Source of the DNA: Rhizobium sp. CFBP 8762 | GTDB taxonomy: Bacteria > Pseudomonadota > Alphaproteobacteria > Rhizobiales > Rhizobiaceae | Reading direction: 5' to 3' | DNA: 64,000 nucleotides | NCBI RefSeq assembly: GCF_014841565.1 | Contig: NZ_JACYUD010000002.1 | Span: forward strand, 600,628-664,627 | Part shown: positions 33,881 to 43,435 of the stretch, in pieces | Layout of the letters: each line of letters starts with the position of its first letter | Position numbering within the stretch: position 1 is the stretch's first letter | The notes under the pieces: generated by a model | What the model saw: the letters and a program-made list of their open reading frames with translations, nothing else | What the model was told of the DNA's origin: nothing | Database searches by the model: none | Made by a program: the position numbers and the translations under genes

Positions 33881-34555
33881 TCACATATCAACAATCAGAC
33901 CCTTGGCCGCCAGCACCGGCTCCAGTTTGCTGACGTCAACGACCGAACGCCCGGATTTGTAAGCCTCGATGAAAGCGGCCTCCGCATCCTCGCGGGCCTG
34001 AGAAAGCTTTGCCACCTCCGCGACCTCGTCGCGGCGCACGACCACCAGACCATCGGCATCGCCAACGATGACATCGCCCGGATGGATGATTTCTCCACCG
34101 ACCATAAGAGTATCATTTGTTGTGCCGAGCGTTTCCTTGACCGTACCCTTGATGCAGACGCTGAGTGAAAAGACCGGAAAACCCAGATCCCGCAATTGCA
34201 GCGTGTCGCGCACGCCGGTATCCGTCACCAACCCGCCAATGCCCTTGGCAAGGCACGCATTGGCGAGAACATCGCCAAACGAACCCGCTTCCTCATATTC
34301 ACCAGCCGAAACGACGATAATGTCGCCCGGTTTGGCGTAGTTGATGGCCAGTTGCAACATGATGTTGTCGCGCGGCGATGACTTCACCGTGAACGCTGGG
34401 CCACATAGTTTCATGCGGTAATCAACCGGCTTCAGACGCGACGACAACGCCCCGCGCCGCCCTTGCGCCTCATGAATAGTTGCGGGCGAGTAGCGCGCAA
34501 GCGCCGCTATATCCTCTTGCGAGGGGCGTTGCGGAATATCCTTGATATGTGTCAT
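33881..34555 (-). CDS. RraA-like aldolase (4-hydroxy-4-methyl-2-oxoglutarate / CHA aldolase type)
   Basis: A 224-residue member of the RraA/HMG-aldolase family. The signature segments are present: CGPAFTVKSSPRDNIM, GDIIVVSAGEYEEAGSFGDVLA, GGLVTDTGVRDTLQLRDLGFPVFS (Arg-Asp of the metal/pyruvate site) and HPGDVIVGDADGLVVV. These enzymes split 4-hydroxy-2-oxo-dicarboxylates such as 4-hydroxy-4-methyl-2-oxoglutarate into pyruvate and a second oxo-acid with Mg2+. The ATG at 34555 has AGGAGG five bases upstream. It is last in an operon of SDR and amino acid ABC transporter genes, so it probably acts on the transported compound after deamination. Confidence 0.82.
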   Translation of the reverse strand: MTHIKDIPQRPSQEDIAALARYSPATIHEAQGRRGALSSRLKPVDYRMKLCGPAFTVKSSPRDNIMLQLAINYAKPGDIIVVSAGEYEEAGSFGDVLANACLAKGIGGLVTDTGVRDTLQLRDLGFPVFSLSVCIKGTVKETLGTTNDTLMVGGEIIHPGDVIVGDADGLVVVRRDEVAEVAKLSQAREDAEAAFIEAYKSGRSVVDVSKLEPVLAAKGLIVDM

Positions 34556-34645
34556 GCGGCCCTCCTGTAGGCCATGGTGATGCCGCACAGCGGCGGCACC
34601 GGCGCTGTTGGCAAAGTCAGATTTTACGGAATTACTGAGCGACGT

Positions 34646-35482
34646 TCAGGGAATGGGGTCGAATTTCAGCTCGGACAGCGGCACGACCTTGTCTGTGCGG
34701 GTCATCTTGTACTCGGTTGCCTGCCCGAGCCATTTGTCCCAGATGGTGTTGATCTCGCCATCGGCATCGAGCTTGCGCAAAACCTCGTTGATTTTCGTCG
34801 TCAGCGCCGGCTGGTCCTTCTGCATGCCAATGCCAATCGGCTGATACAACATCGGCTCTTCAATCATTCGCATTTCCTTGCCGCGAGACTTTGACTCGTT
34901 AACGAACTTGGTCGTCGTCATGGTATTGGCCACCATTCCGCGTGCCTTGCCCTGCTGAACGGCGAGATAGGCGGACGCCGTATCCTGAAACGTCAGCGGC
35001 TCGGATTTGTTGAGCTTGATCGACATTTCGGAGGTTGACCCCTTGGCCGACGCAATCCGCTGGCCGACATAATCTGCTTTAACCTTGCCTTCATCGGCTA
35101 CCTTCACGATCAGCATTTCCTTGGCGAGATAATAGGGATCACTGAACTGGATCTGTTCGGCGCGGCTTTGAGTATAGGCCAGATTGGCAACCGTGATATC
35201 AACGCGTCCGAGCTTGACCTCTGGAACGCGGGCTTCAACGGAAACCGGCTTGACCTCTGCCGTCACACCCAACTCTCGAGCGATAGCGTGGCAGAGATCA
35301 ACATCGAACCCCACCATCTCCCGGGTCTTCGGGTCCGGGGCTGAAAACGGCGGCACATCAGCAAACGTTGCGCAGCGCAATGTCTTTGCCGACAGGATAT
35401 CGGCAAGCTGGTCTGCCTTGGCGGGCGAGACCACAGCCGCGCTGGCCATCACCGATGCAAGAGTTACAAATTTCCAGTTCAT
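34646..35482 (-). CDS. Periplasmic polar amino acid-binding protein (SBP family 3)
   Basis: A 278-residue solute-binding protein with a signal peptide (FVTLASVMASAAVVSPAKA, cleavage near residue 23). Family 3 features: LRCATFADVPPFSAPD, VGFDVDLCHAIARELGV, DITVANLAYTQSRAEQIQFSDPYY and GQRIASAKGSTSE. The Arg usually binding the ligand carboxylate is in the YTQSRAEQIQFS block. It delivers a polar or acidic amino acid to the permease pair encoded upstream. GGAG lies just before the ATG. Confidence 0.87.
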   Translation of the reverse strand: MNWKFVTLASVMASAAVVSPAKADQLADILSAKTLRCATFADVPPFSAPDPKTREMVGFDVDLCHAIARELGVTAEVKPVSVEARVPEVKLGRVDITVANLAYTQSRAEQIQFSDPYYLAKEMLIVKVADEGKVKADYVGQRIASAKGSTSEMSIKLNKSEPLTFQDTASAYLAVQQGKARGMVANTMTTTKFVNESKSRGKEMRMIEEPMLYQPIGIGMQKDQPALTTKINEVLRKLDADGEINTIWDKWLGQATEYKMTRTDKVVPLSELKFDPIP

Positions 35483-35518
35483 ATGCTGTTCTCCATTGTT
35501 ATTGTGTGAGGAAGGCAG

Positions 35519-36286
35519 TCAGTGTCGCAGATCAGCGAGGAAACGTTGCGCGCGCGGATGCCGCGGATTTTGAAAGAAATCCTCTGGAGGCGCGCTTTCC
35601 AGAATTTCACCCTTGTCGATGAACCAGATCCGATCCGCGACATCGCGCGCAAAGCCCATTTCATGGGTCACACACAGCATCGTCATGCCGTCGGCCGCCA
35701 GACTTTTCATGACGCTCAGAACCTCGCCGACCATCTCCGGGTCCAGCGCACTGGTTGGCTCATCAAACAGCATGACGGGCGGCTCCATGGCCAGTGCACG
35801 CGCGATTGCCACGCGCTGCTGCTGACCACCGGATAGCTGGCCTGGATAGGCATTTGCTTTCTCCGCAAGGCCGACACGGTCCAGAAGTTTCAGCGCAGTG
35901 TCATGGGCCTGATCCACGGGAAGGCCCCTCACCCGGATTGGCGACATGGACACATTGTCCACCACGGAAAGATGGGGGAACAGATTGAAGCTCTGAAAAA
36001 CAAAGCCGATGCGGCTGCGCAGCGTGTTCAAATCCCGTGCGCGCATGGGCGTATGGATATCATGCCCCTCGAACGTGATAGCGCCACTGCTGATTTCTTC
36101 CAACCGGTTGACGGTGCGGATCAGCGTGGACTTGCCGGAGCCGGAAGGCCCGCAGATGACGACAACCTCGCCCCGGGCAACCTCGGCAGTGATGTTCCTG
36201 AGCACCCGATAATCGCCGTAGCTTTTGCAAACATCCGTTATGCGAATGGCAGGGGCGGCGTGCGGTTCAGATATGGAGGTGCTCAT
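35519..36286 (-). CDS. Polar amino acid ABC transporter ATPase (GlnQ-like)
   Basis: A 255-residue ABC ATPase. Complete motifs: Walker [11 protein letters not shown]-loop [14 protein letters not shown], signature [15 protein letters not shown], Walker [16 protein letters not shown] and switch His in [10 protein letters not shown]. The layout and the [17 protein letters not shown] form match GlnQ/HisP-type importers. ATGA overlap with the upstream permease gene shows operon structure. Confidence 0.9.
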   Translation of the reverse strand: MSTSISEPHAAPAIRITDVCKSYGDYRVLRNITAEVARGEVVVICGPSGSGKSTLIRTVNRLEEISSGAITFEGHDIHTPMRARDLNTLRSRIGFVFQSFNLFPHLSVVDNVSMSPIRVRGLPVDQAHDTALKLLDRVGLAEKANAYPGQLSGGQQQRVAIARALAMEPPVMLFDEPTSALDPEMVGEVLSVMKSLAADGMTMLCVTHEMGFARDVADRIWFIDKGEILESAPPEDFFQNPRHPRAQRFLADLRH

Positions 36287-37041
36287 AGCTGCTCCCGAAT
36301 GGTGATAAGAGGGGCGGCGTCGTCACGCAGGCGCGCATTGCGCGGCCCGGCGCGCCGGCGAGTGATGCGCCGCTCGATTGTGTTGGCGGCAAACGTCAGG
36401 CTCCAGCAAATGATGTAGTAGACCACTGCCAGAATAAGGAACACCTGAAAGGGCTGGGTAAGCAACTGATTGTTGACCTGGCTGGCGGCAAATGTCAGGT
36501 CCGGCACGTTGATAACGTAGCCCAGCGTCGTGTCCTTGATGGTTGAAACGAACGTGGAAATCATGCTGGGAATCATGTTGTACAACGCCTGCGGCAAGAT
36601 GACGAAGCGCATCGCCCCCATATAGCCATGGCCGAGCGCCCGCGCCGCATCCATTTGTCCCTGCCCCAGCGATACGATACCGGCGCGAACGACTTCACTT
36701 AAGAACGCCCCCTGATAAACAACCAGCGTGACCAGCATGATGAAAAAGCTTGGAACGTCCGCACCGGTCCATAACGGGATTACGAAATAACACCAGAGGA
36801 TCAGCATCAGCAGCGGTACGCCGCGGGTCACGTAAACAAGACCTGTTACAGGCCAGCGGAGCAGACGCCATTTGGAAAGTCGGGCCAGTGCCATCAGAAT
36901 GCTGATCGGAAATGCCAGCCCAATCGCCAGCACCGACAGGATGATGGTATTGGCGAGGCCACCCAATGGACCGTTCGGATACTGCCCGATCAGCAGCAGC
37001 AACCAGTAGTCCTGAATGATGGTGACGAAATCCCGGATCAT
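36283..37041 (-). CDS. Polar amino acid ABC transporter permease
   Basis: A 252-residue HisM/GlnP-type permease with about five hydrophobic segments. The segment [15 protein letters not shown] and the EAA loop [37 protein letters not shown] are typical of the family; the ATPase contacts the latter. The C-terminus is basic and cytoplasmic. It overlaps neighbours on both sides by 4 bp and pairs with the next permease. Confidence 0.9.
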   Translation of the reverse strand: MIRDFVTIIQDYWLLLLIGQYPNGPLGGLANTIILSVLAIGLAFPISILMALARLSKWRLLRWPVTGLVYVTRGVPLLMLILWCYFVIPLWTGADVPSFFIMLVTLVVYQGAFLSEVVRAGIVSLGQGQMDAARALGHGYMGAMRFVILPQALYNMIPSMISTFVSTIKDTTLGYVINVPDLTFAASQVNNQLLTQPFQVFLILAVVYYIICWSLTFAANTIERRITRRRAGPRNARLRDDAAPLITIREQL

Positions 37042-37745
37042 GCGCGCGCCCTCCGGGCGGGGTCTGCCCGCATCGACAGGTATGCGCCGATCGCCATGAT
37101 GATGAGCGAAAAGAAGAGATAGGTGACCGTGCCAATCGTGTAGATCTCAAAAGTTCGGAAGCTGAGGTTTTCGACTTCCTTGATCGCATGGGTCAGTTCC
37201 GGCGCACCGATCACAATCGCGAGGCTGCTGTTTTTGAAAAGCGAAACACTGTGATTGATCAGTGGTGGCATCGCATTGCGAACCCCCTGCGGCATGATCA
37301 CGAAACGCATGGCCGATGCATAGCCGTGGCCGAGCGCCTGCGCTGCCTCCATCTGACCCGTGCCAACCGAGCGAAGCCCGGACCGCAGGTCTTCGCTGAA
37401 ATAAGCTGCCTGACACAGGCCTAGGCCGATGACGGCAAAAACCACTTCGGCATTATGGTTTGCCAGCCAGTCCGATACCCCCTGCGGCATCAGGGTGAAA
37501 ATGCCGAAATACCACAGCATCAGTTGCACGAGTGTGGGAACATTGCGGTGGTAGGAGACATAGGCGGCGACAATCCGTTCTCCCATACGAAACGGAGAGA
37601 CCCGCAAGGCAAGAAGCAGGATAGCCAGTGTCATCGCCCACAGCCATGAGCCGAAGAAGATGACAAAGGTCATCTGAATGCCGTGCAGAAGCATCGACAT
37701 ATAGTCCGGATTGGAAAGGATCGCCGAAAGATCGAACCCGCTCAC
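37038..37745 (-). CDS. Polar amino acid ABC transporter permease
   Basis: A 235-residue HisQ/GlnP-type permease, paralogous to the following one. It has VSYHRNVPTLVQLMLWYFG in the first conserved loop and the EAA motif DLRSGLRSVGTGQMEAAQALGHGYASAMRFVIMPQGV. Five hydrophobic segments are visible. It overlaps the SDR gene and the second permease by 4 bp each. Confidence 0.9.
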   Translation of the reverse strand: MSGFDLSAILSNPDYMSMLLHGIQMTFVIFFGSWLWAMTLAILLLALRVSPFRMGERIVAAYVSYHRNVPTLVQLMLWYFGIFTLMPQGVSDWLANHNAEVVFAVIGLGLCQAAYFSEDLRSGLRSVGTGQMEAAQALGHGYASAMRFVIMPQGVRNAMPPLINHSVSLFKNSSLAIVIGAPELTHAIKEVENLSFRTFEIYTIGTVTYLFFSLIIMAIGAYLSMRADPARRARA

Positions 37746-38521
37746 CGCTTTGCCCTTTCCGCACTGCTTTCGGCGGCGGTAGTTTGAGGCTTGGCAGTTT
37801 GAAGACCGCCCATGACCTGGAGAGTTGGCGTTATTTCCATATGACCAATATTCACCGCGATTGGCGCAGCGATGACATAGGCAACGGCGTCGGCAATGTC
37901 GGACGCTTGCGGCAGTTCGTACCCGTCAATAAACCGTTCGGCGATAGAGGGATCGTTGCCATGGACATGGTAGAAGATATCGGTCGCGACGCGCCCCGGG
38001 CAAATTTCGGTTACCCGCACCCGCTTGCCGAACGTATCGATACGCAGTTGGCTGGACAACATGGCAACGCCGGCCTTGACGGCGTGATAGGTCGAATTGC
38101 CCGCAAAATTGTAGTTACCCGCAATGGACGAGATATTGATGACATGCCCGCGGTCGCGCGCCGCCATGCCGGGTACGACCATGCGGCAGAGGTGAAGCAC
38201 CGCGCGCAGGTTGACATCAATCAGCAGATCGATATCGCCGTTTTCCGCTTCAAGAAATTTTTTCGGTCTATCGACACCGGCATTGTTGACGAGCACATCG
38301 AACGCCACCCGGTCCGTCAGGTCCGCCAGCGCATTGCGATCGGTTACATCGATCACGTGGGCGATGCAGCCGGTACGCGCCGCAAGCGCCTGCAATGGCT
38401 CGGCGCTGCGCGCTATCGCATGGACCTCCAGCCCTTCGCGGCACAGTCTTTCGACGATCGCTGCACCAATTCCCGATGAGGCACCAGTCACCAGAGCAGT
38501 CTTGTATTTGGAAAATGGCAT
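37742..38521 (-). CDS. Short-chain dehydrogenase/reductase, first gene of the amino acid operon
   Basis: A 259-residue SDR resembling YdfG-type 3-hydroxy acid/serine dehydrogenases. Motifs: TGASSGIGAAIVERL, NNAGVDRPKKFLEA, INISSIAGNYNFAGNSTYHAVKAGV (Ser, Tyr, Lys) and ICPGRVATDIFY. YdfG-like enzymes oxidise beta-hydroxy acids such as L-allo-threonine, which suits an operon with an amino acid transporter and an oxo-acid aldolase. The ATG has GGGG seven bases upstream. A 229-bp spacer separates it from a divergent LysR gene that probably controls it. Confidence 0.85.
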   Translation of the reverse strand: MPFSKYKTALVTGASSGIGAAIVERLCREGLEVHAIARSAEPLQALAARTGCIAHVIDVTDRNALADLTDRVAFDVLVNNAGVDRPKKFLEAENGDIDLLIDVNLRAVLHLCRMVVPGMAARDRGHVINISSIAGNYNFAGNSTYHAVKAGVAMLSSQLRIDTFGKRVRVTEICPGRVATDIFYHVHGNDPSIAERFIDGYELPQASDIADAVAYVIAAPIAVNIGHMEITPTLQVMGGLQTAKPQTTAAESSAERAKR

Positions 38522-38579
38522 ATTATTCCCCTTTGTTAAGACAAGAGTAGCGAAGCTTTTTTGACTTGCCTAAGACCGA

Positions 38580-38597
38580 TTATTTTTGGGCTAATAA
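38580..38597. promoter_or_regulatory. Candidate LysR-type binding site
   Basis: TTAT (38580-38583) and ATAA (38594-38597) form an interrupted palindrome with the T-N11-A character of LysR boxes. It lies in the divergent spacer, 59 bp from the SDR start and about 150 bp from the LysR start. No second half-site is obvious. Confidence 0.4.
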
Positions 38598-38750
38598 GCA
38601 ACCGTTATGGAGATGACCAGCGCCCGTGCCGACAGGCTTTGCGCAAACCTGCATGCGCCCGACCGCTGCCCCCGCATGGAAACTCTCGGTTGCAATCACG
38701 TGCGCGCGCTGTAAACATGGCCCGGAATGAACAGGTAGATTTGCCCGCCC

Positions 38751-39656
38751 ATGGATACCAGACGTTTCAAATCCTTTATCGTCATTGTCGACAGCGGCAG
38801 CATTACCCGCGCAGCCGATATACTCCATGTGGCTCAGCCAGCGTTGAGCCAGCAACTGGCCGCCCTTGAAGAGCACTTCGGGCAAAAACTTTTGATCCGC
38901 AGCCAGCAGGGCGTTACCATGACCGATGCAGGCCAAGCGGTGTACCGGCACGCGCAGATCATTTTACGGCAGATGGAGCAAGCGCGGGCAGACGTCTCGG
39001 CTGCCGGAAACTCGCTGGCGGGGCGTGTCTCCGTCGGTCTGGTTCCGTTCAGCAGTGCAGCCACGCTGTCGGTTGATCTTCTTGCTGAAACGCGCAAGCG
39101 GCATCCTGGAATTCTGTTGCATCTGACCGAGAGCGTGGGACAGACCTATAGCCAGATGATCATGAACGGCCGATTAGAAATGGCACTTATTCATGGAACA
39201 GGTCCGATCAAGGGGGTCCGGTTCGAGCCGCTTTTGAAGGAAGAGTTTTATCTCGTCGCCCATCGCGAGTTTGGGATCAAGGCCGACGATGCGGCCCTTC
39301 CGATTTCAGCACTGGATGGAGTCCCCATGCTCATGCCGCCCGCCTACAATTTTGTCCGAAGGGCTGTCGATACCGCCTTTTCGCGCAGCAAGATCAGCTT
39401 GAAAGTTGTCGCGGAGGTCGAAATTGTGCGCACGCTCGGCCGGTCGGTCGATCAGGGGCTGGGTGCCACGATCATGCCGAAGGCTATTGCCGACCGGCTG
39501 ATGGGCGAGTCGCGTGAACCTTTGGTCTGCCGCCTGATCTCACCACGGCTGGAGGAGACACTGTCTCTCTGCGTATCAGACCAGACGCGATTGTCCGAAC
39601 CCGCGTCCGCCGTGAAAGACATTCTTACAGAACTCGCGAGCCGATTGCAGGCGTAA
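38751..39656 (+). CDS. LysR-family transcriptional regulator (Nac/CbbR-like group)
   Basis: A 301-residue LysR regulator. The N-terminal helix-turn-helix includes SITRAADILHVAQPALSQQLAALEEHFG, followed by RSQQGVTMTDAGQAVYRHA. The effector domain has VSVGLVPFSSAATLS and GLGATIMPKAIADRL. The AQPALSQQLAALE form is typical of the Nac-like branch. Being divergent from the SDR/amino acid transporter/aldolase operon, it is the probable regulator; the coinducer is unknown. It is convergent with aatA (12-bp gap). Confidence 0.87.
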   Translation: MDTRRFKSFIVIVDSGSITRAADILHVAQPALSQQLAALEEHFGQKLLIRSQQGVTMTDAGQAVYRHAQIILRQMEQARADVSAAGNSLAGRVSVGLVPFSSAATLSVDLLAETRKRHPGILLHLTESVGQTYSQMIMNGRLEMALIHGTGPIKGVRFEPLLKEEFYLVAHREFGIKADDAALPISALDGVPMLMPPAYNFVRRAVDTAFSRSKISLKVVAEVEIVRTLGRSVDQGLGATIMPKAIADRLMGESREPLVCRLISPRLEETLSLCVSDQTRLSEPASAVKDILTELASRLQA

Positions 39657-39668
39657 CGCTATCTTAGT

Positions 39669-40871
39669 TTACTTCAAGTCTTTGCAGAATTGCGCTATGC
39701 GGTTGCAGCCCTCCTCCAGCATGTCCATGCTTGTTGCGTAGGATATGCGGAAATAAGGGCTCATCCCGTAGGCCGCGCCCTGCACGGTTGCGACATGGTG
39801 CTCATCAATAAGGCCCATGACGAAGTCCACGTCCGTTTCGATCTTGCGACCGCCCTTGCTGGTTTTGCCGATCAGGTCCGAAATGTTGGGGAAGAGGTAA
39901 AACGCACCTTCCGGTTTGTGGGCACGCAACCCATTGATTTCTTTAAGTCTTTCAAGAACGTAATCGCGGCGAGACTTGTAGATGGACGACCGTTCCTTGA
40001 GCAGGTCCTGTGGTCCATTGAGCGCGGCCACCGCCGCCGCCTGGCTCAGTGTGGAGGTGCCGCCGCTGTTCTGGCCGTTGACATTGCTGATGGCGGCAAT
40101 GAGATCTTTTGGCCCACCGCAGTAACCAAGCCGCCAGCCGGTCATGGCATAGGCTTTTGAAACGCCGTTCATGGTCAGGACGCGGTCGTAAAGACGCGGC
40201 TCCACCTCGGCGATGGTGCAGAACTCGAAATCGTCATAGACAAGGTGCTCGTATATATCGTCCGTCAGAATCCAGACATCCGGGTACCGCAGCATGACCT
40301 CTGCAATCTCCGCCATGTCCGCACGCGAGCACGCCGCACCTGTCGGGTTATTGGGAAAATTGAGAAACAGCCATTTCGTGCGTTGCGTCATTGCCGCTTC
40401 AAGATCTGCGGCTCGCAATTTGAACCCCGTGCTTTCGGGGCACGGCACGGATACGGGAATGCCGCCAGCAAACTTTACGATGTCGGCATAACTCACCCAT
40501 GAGGGTGCCGGGATCACCACCTCATCACCTGGGTTGCAGGTTGCCAGAACCGCATTGAAAATGACCTGTTTACCGCCGCCGGACACAACAATCTGATTGG
40601 CCTCATACTCAAGATTGTTGTCGCGCTTGAACTTGGCGATGATGGCGGCCTTCATCGCTGGCGTTCCGTCCATCGTCGGATATTTGGTATCACCGGCAAG
40701 AGCAGCCGCGTAAGCGGCTTCGGTAGCGTGGGTGGGCGTCCGAAAATCCGGTTCACCCGATGACATGCTGACCACTTTGATGCCCTTAGCAGCCAGTTCT
40801 CGTGCGCGTTGCGTCATGGCGGCAGAGGCGGATATGGATACGTTCTTCAATCGATCGGCAACTGTACGCAT
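39669..40871 (-). CDS. aatA: Aspartate aminotransferase (class I, PLP)
   Basis: A 400-residue class I aminotransferase of the rhizobial AatA type. It begins ISASAAMTQRARELAAKGIKVVSMSSGEPDF, has NFPNNPTGA for the cofactor/substrate, and GVSKAYAMTGWRLGY with the PLP lysine. Arg in FRISYATS binds the substrate carboxylate. It transfers amino groups between aspartate or related dicarboxylic amino acids and 2-oxoglutarate. It lies 48 bp after pxpA on the same strand and may be cotranscribed with the oxoprolinase cluster. Confidence 0.88.
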   Translation of the reverse strand: MRTVADRLKNVSISASAAMTQRARELAAKGIKVVSMSSGEPDFRTPTHATEAAYAAALAGDTKYPTMDGTPAMKAAIIAKFKRDNNLEYEANQIVVSGGGKQVIFNAVLATCNPGDEVVIPAPSWVSYADIVKFAGGIPVSVPCPESTGFKLRAADLEAAMTQRTKWLFLNFPNNPTGAACSRADMAEIAEVMLRYPDVWILTDDIYEHLVYDDFEFCTIAEVEPRLYDRVLTMNGVSKAYAMTGWRLGYCGGPKDLIAAISNVNGQNSGGTSTLSQAAAVAALNGPQDLLKERSSIYKSRRDYVLERLKEINGLRAHKPEGAFYLFPNISDLIGKTSKGGRKIETDVDFVMGLIDEHHVATVQGAAYGMSPYFRISYATSMDMLEEGCNRIAQFCKDLK

Positions 40872-40919
40872 GGTCTTGTCTTTCCGTGGATATGGGTTTG
40901 TTCGGTTGTGCTAAGGACG

Positions 40920-41687
40920 TCAGCCCACGACGGCAGACGCAGGCGCAAGCGTGCCACCGGTAGCCTCAATCTCGCTGCGGACAGTTCGTGCCAGTTCGAC
41001 AGAGCCAGGCGTGTCGCTATGAACGAGGATCGACTGTGCAGGCATGGGAATGGTTGCGCCGTCCAGCGTGGTCACGGTGCCGCTCAGCAGGAACTGGCGC
41101 ACGCGTGCACGCACCGCGTCCTCCTCCTTGATCAAGGCACCCGGCAGCCCCCGGGCAACCAGACGGCCCTGCCCGTCATAGGCGCGGTCGGCTAGAAACA
41201 GCAGCAACGTCTTCAACGAAGCGCGTTTGGCCGCGCGTTCGATCTCACTGTCCGGCATGGCCAGAATGATAAGCTGTGGATCGACGGTGCGGATGGCATC
41301 CATCATCATATCCGCCAGCTTTGGGTCCCTGTTGACCATATTTCCCATGGCGGCATGAAAGCTGAAGTGCTGAACACGCTGGCCTTCACTGGCCGCAATG
41401 GCGCCAAGCGCACCCAGTTGATAGAGCATTTGCTGACGCAGTTCGTCCAACTGGTAAGGTATCTCGCGTCGGCCAAATCCAGCCCGGTCGGGAAGCCCTG
41501 GATGAGCGCCGATGCCAACACCGTTCGCCTTGGCAAGGCGTACCATGCGCGCCATCGTATCGGGATCGCCGCCATGAAACCCGCAGGCAATATTGGCGGA
41601 TGACACGATTGTCATCATCGCTTCGTCATCACACAGACGGTAAGGCCCAAAGCCTTCGCCCATGTCAGAATTCAGATCGATTTTCAC
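40920..41687 (-). CDS. pxpA: 5-oxoprolinase subunit PxpA (LamB/YcsF family)
   Basis: A 255-residue LamB/YcsF protein. The N-terminus MKIDLNSDMGEGFGPY, then SSANIACGFHGGDP, GVGIGAHPGLPDRAGFGRR and a C-terminal SILVHSDTPGSVELARTVR are family hallmarks. PxpA with PxpB and PxpC forms the prokaryotic ATP-dependent 5-oxoprolinase that opens pyroglutamate to glutamate. It is 51 bp downstream of pxpC. Confidence 0.9.
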   Translation of the reverse strand: MKIDLNSDMGEGFGPYRLCDDEAMMTIVSSANIACGFHGGDPDTMARMVRLAKANGVGIGAHPGLPDRAGFGRREIPYQLDELRQQMLYQLGALGAIAASEGQRVQHFSFHAAMGNMVNRDPKLADMMMDAIRTVDPQLIILAMPDSEIERAAKRASLKTLLLFLADRAYDGQGRLVARGLPGALIKEEDAVRARVRQFLLSGTVTTLDGATIPMPAQSILVHSDTPGSVELARTVRSEIEATGGTLAPASAVVG

Positions 41688-41738
41688 CCGTTCCTCCCAT
41701 CAATTCTCTCAGGCATTGTCTGCACGTTTCGCTTGCTG

Positions 41739-42734
41739 TCAGGCCAGGGCCATCAAGGCACGCTTGACCATTCCCGACGTTCTGCGGACGTCTTCGACGA
41801 AACCATTCATCGCCTTCTCAATCGCCACTGCCTCTGCGTGCGAGGATTGAACGAAGCGTATCGTGCTACCAATGCGTGCCTGCCCCAGCCGCCACAGATC
41901 GGGTTCAATGACACCGGCAATTTTTGGATAGCCGCCTGCGGTATTGGCATCAGCCATCTGGATGATCGGCTGACCGGCGGGTGGCACCTGCACAACACCG
42001 GGCACGATACCGTGAGAGCGCATTTCAACGGGCGTCACCGGCCTGATCGGTTCACCACTCAGACGGTAACCGGTGCGGTCGCTCTGCGGTGAAAGTTTCC
42101 ACGTCTGATTCCAGAACCGTTCAGCATCTGCGCCAAAAAGACCGTGCTCACCGGCTGGAATAGCGCGCACCAACAGCGCTCCATCCGGTGCGACCGGAAA
42201 GACATCCGCCAGCATCACCGCCGGTTCAACCATGGCAAGACCGCACGGGGGAATATCCCCGGCCCGGTTCGCCAGCCCAAGCGCAAGCCGATCCCCAACG
42301 GCAAGAAAGCGGCCCCCATTGCCGCCGAAGCCACCGCGCAAGGATGTGCTGCACGAGCCCATCACGGCGGCAACATCCACGCCACCTGCCAGGCAGACAT
42401 AGGCTCTTGCCCCGTGGCGCGGGTGTGCAGTGTCCAGCACCTGTCCTGCGTCAGCGGTTGCGGCGCACCACGGCAAAACCGTCTGTCCATCCAGCGTGGC
42501 TTCGCAGTCCACACCGGTAATGACAAAGGCCGTGGAGGCCGAGAACCGAAGCTGAAAGGGAAAAGTTTGAACCTCGATGGCCGCCGAACCGCCATCGTTG
42601 CCCAGCAAAGCATTGCCGAGTTTCAGTGCAAACGGGTCCATGGCACCACTTGCGGTTACGCCGATATGGCGAAACCCGGGGCGTCCCAAATCCTGAACCG
42701 TGTTGAAGGGGCTGGTTCGGGTAATCTCGATCAT
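41739..42734 (-). CDS. pxpC: 5-oxoprolinase/biotin-dependent carboxyltransferase subunit PxpC (KipA/AHS2)
   Basis: A 331-residue AHS2/KipA family protein. It begins FNTVQDLGRPGFRHIGVTASGAMDPFALKLGNALLGN (split over about 8-45), the family's opening signature, and ends with a GGYPKIAGVIEPDLWRLGQ block. The family includes 5-oxoprolinase subunit C and the carboxyltransferase half of urea carboxylase. ATGA overlap with pxpB. With dedicated biotin carboxylase genes in the same operon, carboxyltransferase activity is as plausible as oxoprolinase. Confidence 0.88.
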   Translation of the reverse strand: MIEITRTSPFNTVQDLGRPGFRHIGVTASGAMDPFALKLGNALLGNDGGSAAIEVQTFPFQLRFSASTAFVITGVDCEATLDGQTVLPWCAATADAGQVLDTAHPRHGARAYVCLAGGVDVAAVMGSCSTSLRGGFGGNGGRFLAVGDRLALGLANRAGDIPPCGLAMVEPAVMLADVFPVAPDGALLVRAIPAGEHGLFGADAERFWNQTWKLSPQSDRTGYRLSGEPIRPVTPVEMRSHGIVPGVVQVPPAGQPIIQMADANTAGGYPKIAGVIEPDLWRLGQARIGSTIRFVQSSHAEAVAIEKAMNGFVEDVRRTSGMVKRALMALA

Positions 42735-43435
42735 AGGTCTACGCTCGCGGCAACGAAACGCACGGTATCACCCGGTGCCATGATGGCTGGAGTGTCCGAC
42801 AGCGGATCAAACATCTGCAGTTCAGCAAAACCAATCGAGTTCCAACCATTCGGCCCGGTCAGAACAGCAATTCCGGTCTGCATGCCGCCAATCGTTACGC
42901 AGCCTCGTGCCATATGAAGCGAGGGCACGGTCTTGCGTGGCATGTAAATGCGCTGGTCAAGGCCGTGCAAATAGCCAAACCCCGGTGCGCTTCCCAAAGC
43001 AAAAACCCGGTAGATACCTTCGGAATGGATGCGCACCACGTCCCGGTCCGAAAGGCCGGAATAGTTACACAGCGCCGCCAGATCGGTTGCGTGTTCACCG
43101 CCATATTGTACGGCGATTTCAATTGTTCTACCCACAATATCGATGGGCTCAGCCCGATCCCAGGCATCCAGCAGTCGCCGGACCACCGCTTCCGGGTCCT
43201 CCGGCGTGTGGCGCAACACAATCAGCAGATTGGTCATGCCAGGCACGATTTCCGCCTTGTCCTCCCACGCTGCGATAGTGTGCGACAAGGCCCAGATACG
43301 GCGCTGCGCGGCGAGGTCAAATTCCCCTGTCGTTTCCAGCAGAAAGGCTTTGGAGCCAATCGGCGCAACCCGCGCTCCATTGCGGTCCAGCATCACCAGC
43401 GGTGTATCGGTCTTGCCAACCAAGACATTCATCAT
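42731..43435 (-). CDS. pxpB: 5-oxoprolinase/carboxyltransferase subunit PxpB (KipI/AHS1)
   Basis: A 234-residue AHS1/KipI family protein. Conserved segments: PGMTNLLIVLRHTPED, TIEIAVQYGGEHATDLAALC, HSEGIYRVFALGSAPGFGYLHGL and a terminal GGMQTGIAVLTGPNGWNSIG. It is the partner of PxpC, and the homologous domains sit side by side in urea carboxylase. Overlaps pxpC and the carrier-like gene by 4 bp each. Confidence 0.88.
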   Translation of the reverse strand: MMNVLVGKTDTPLVMLDRNGARVAPIGSKAFLLETTGEFDLAAQRRIWALSHTIAAWEDKAEIVPGMTNLLIVLRHTPEDPEAVVRRLLDAWDRAEPIDIVGRTIEIAVQYGGEHATDLAALCNYSGLSDRDVVRIHSEGIYRVFALGSAPGFGYLHGLDQRIYMPRKTVPSLHMARGCVTIGGMQTGIAVLTGPNGWNSIGFAELQMFDPLSDTPAIMAPGDTVRFVAASVDL